The position numbers and the translations under genes are program-made. The notes below the pieces were generated by a model. That model saw only the letters and a program-made list of their open reading frames with translations, ran no database searches and was not told the origin of the DNA. Shown here one piece after another: positions 62,056-64,000 of a stretch of DNA of 64,000 nucleotides. Numbering within the stretch: the stretch's first letter is position 1; each line of letters opens with the position of its first letter. This DNA is from Eulemur rufifrons (taxonomy: Eukaryota > Chordata > Mammalia > Primates > Lemuridae), in NCBI RefSeq assembly GCF_041146395.1, contig NC_090997.1:38171501-38235500 (forward strand), read 5' to 3'.

Positions 62056-63139
62056 TTTAGTGCTCCATGGCTTCAGAGATATCATTTACAGGCATTTTAT
62101 TGATCCAAAATGAAATGAGACAGTTGAATGGTATTAAAGTTTTGTTGTCATTTGTTGATGCTAGAAGTGTTTTTTGTCTTTTGTATGGTGTCCTTTTTGA
62201 ATTCATAGATCATACTCAACACTCTTTCTTGTACACTGCTTAGTTCACGCCTTAATCATTTCTGACCTGCTCTATCACAAAAATCTCTAACAGGTTTCTC
62301 TAATTCCATTCTTTATTGTATTCTCTACAAAACCACAAGTTTGATCTTCTTATACATTAACTCTAATCCCTCCCTTAGTCATCTTCTATGGCCCCTTTAA
62401 CCCACCCATTAACAAATACTTTAGGACAGTACATAATTCTCCCCCAAATACTTAGTCTATCACCTAACCACTAGTGCCAGCCTCCTACTTGTTGCAACTC
62501 TGTTCCTGTCAGGCTGGACCACTTGTTGCCCTGCCTTCTCCATTTATATCATGTTTTCTATGTGAAATACCTCTCTGCCTCCCCAATAGGACACCCCTTA
62601 TGGTGGCATCAGACTGAGAGAGCCTGAAACAGCCATTCCCACAAGAACATGTCCCTACCACTTGGCCCTGAGAGGTTTGTTCCTGACCAAAGTCCCTCTT
62701 CCTGTGAAAATGTTAGAGGAGCACTACCACAACATGGGCCATGACTTACTATTTTTACATTTCCATTGCAGTCCAGCTCCTCCGTTGCTTGGTATCACCT
62801 TCCTTCAGATATAACATCATCAATCAGGTTTCAGTCATATGTTTCTCTCCCTTGGGAGTTATTCTTGTCTCTCCTTCAAATTCACTAGGTGTTAATTTCC
62901 AGTTCCACTTTTAATGGCAACTGTACTCATGCATACAGGTTAGCTCACTGTCACTTACCCAATGCAACATATTAGCCCATGCAATCTTTAATAAGTTCTT
63001 CTATATGAATTCTCCTAGAGTGTTAGGTTTATGGAACACTGCCAGGTGATTTATTTCTCCATTCCTAGTACCTCTAGGAATCGCTGAAATGCAAAATTTT
63101 GCTTGCCTCAACGTGATATTGAGAAATTTGTTATCAGAA
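62056..63139. other. Unassigned DNA, possibly L2-derived in part
   Basis: About 62200-62600 is C/T-rich with L2-like phrases (atttctgacctgctctatc, gttctatgtgaaatacctc) that are too diverged to define. No gene is supported. Confidence 0.35.
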
Positions 63140-63200
63140 AAATACATCTAGCTATATAAATATATCTATATATCTATATCTACCTATCTATCTATAGAGA
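63140..63200. repeat. (TATC)n microsatellite
   Basis: tatctatatatctatatcta then cctatctatctatag; the array is interrupted. Confidence 0.85.
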
Positions 63201-63289
63201 GTGAGTTTATTGATTACTATGTAGACATTGATAATCATTAGATTCTTTAAAATCTAAACTTTATTGCAACCAATACCAGTTTGGTTACT

Positions 63290-63545
63290 CAATCATTTTA
63301 TTAAGCACCTACTAGGCATTGCTCTAGATTTAGAGGCACTAGAAATAATTACAAACAGTTTCCTACTCTCAAATAGCCCATGATAGTAGAAGAGCTAGAG
63401 ATATAAAGAAAAACATTCAATTCAATGTTTTAATTCACAAAGTACTAGGTGGGGTGAGGACTGGTGAACAAAATCTAGTCTGGAAATTTATGAAAGTTCT
63501 CCCAAAGATCTTGATTCAAAAACTGGATCTTCAAGAATAAATAGT
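63290..63545 (-). repeat. L2-like fragment, minus strand
   Basis: aagcacctactaggcattgc, tctagatttagaggcac and the ensuing tctcaaatagccc follow the reversed L2 3' region, with further weak similarity to about 63540. Confidence 0.5.
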
Positions 63546-64000
63546 GGTGTAACATAAAGAATTATATTTAAACCTAGTATTAATAATAAAGACCTCTAAT
63601 AATTTGTGTAGAAACATTTAACCTATCATCCAGACCTACTTTCTGCTTAGGGATCTTATAGCTGTATAGGTATGAATAGAGGACTCCAACCACATTTTCT
63701 CTATTTTCAACTAATTAATCTTTTGAGGTCTGATGACATTTTTTCAGCTCAGCTCTCTGTGGCCAATAGCGAGGATGGGAAAGCAAGAGTGTGCATTTCC
63801 AGTATATAAAATATAAATAATTTAGGACTCACATGTTTGGAGGCACCATAACATTTGACCATAGTCTATTTGGAAGGAACAAGACAATATCCTGGAAAAG
63901 ATAATAACAAAAACCTCTCCTTCTGCTCATTTTCAGTAAGGGGATTTTCATGATGATGGGAAGGGATAGCCATTGGAATAAAACCAAGGCAGCATTCTGA
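63546..64000. other. Unassigned DNA to the window edge
   Basis: I see no gene or recognised repeat. Confidence 0.45.

Overview
This window looks like mammalian, and more precisely primate, nuclear DNA. It is AT-rich, depleted in CpG and packed with interspersed repeats. It carries dimeric Alu elements whose middle linker holds an extra A-rich segment and whose right arm reads gaggttgctgtgagctaggc, together with L1 copies whose 3' UTR is G-rich (gtgcaatgcgcac, ctggggaatgg) and ends in a cataat..gaaataaa tail. From general knowledge these Alu and L1 forms fit a strepsirrhine, most likely a lemur; the species call is inference. I found no supportable host protein-coding gene, rRNA, tRNA, CRISPR array or bacterial-type operon. 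The window reads as an intergenic or intronic desert, and nearly all long open frames are retroelement remnants or their antisense shadows.

Layout. 1-3867 is a lineage-type L1 (+) entering from the left edge. It has a GC-rich 5' UTR, an ORF1 remnant, an internal deletion into the ORF2 C-terminus and a 3' UTR; an Alu abuts its tail. 4.2-15.5 kb is mostly unassigned old sequence with MIR pieces and two MLT1 LTRs. 15.6-22.8 kb holds an Alu, an old L1 (-), a HAL1/L1M ORF1-like block, a free left Alu monomer, an MLT1 LTR (+) and an old L1 (+). 22.8-26.7 kb is a cluster of L2 fragments in both orientations with an Alu and an L1 3' end. 26.7-34.9 kb is largely unassigned and includes AT-rich stretches that look like conserved noncoding DNA.

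35.4-43.0 kb is the most complex part. An old L1M (+) is interrupted by a 5'-inverted (twin-primed) young L1, by a second poly-A-tailed insert, and by a full MaLR element (two LTRs plus internal region, minus strand) that itself contains what looks like a solo ERV LTR. The host L1M resumes on the far side of each interruption.

43-64 kb carries old L1/HAL1 pieces, MIRs, a minus-strand L1 3' end with a near-perfect target duplication, a monomer-length Alu with a perfect 16-bp target duplication, a second lineage-type L1 with two internal deletions (50.7-53.36 kb), two full Alus, a gammaretrovirus-like LTR with a small tandem array inserted in a MIR, an MST/MLT1 LTR and an old L1 3' end.

The elements do not work together as a system; they record successive insertions. 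No undescribed biological system is convincingly visible. The items most worth checking are the nested stack, the unclassified LTRs, the inverted repeat at 38.6 kb and the internally deleted L1s. Family names come from recognised sequence signatures, not from a database search, and boundaries are approximate unless a target-site duplication is given.
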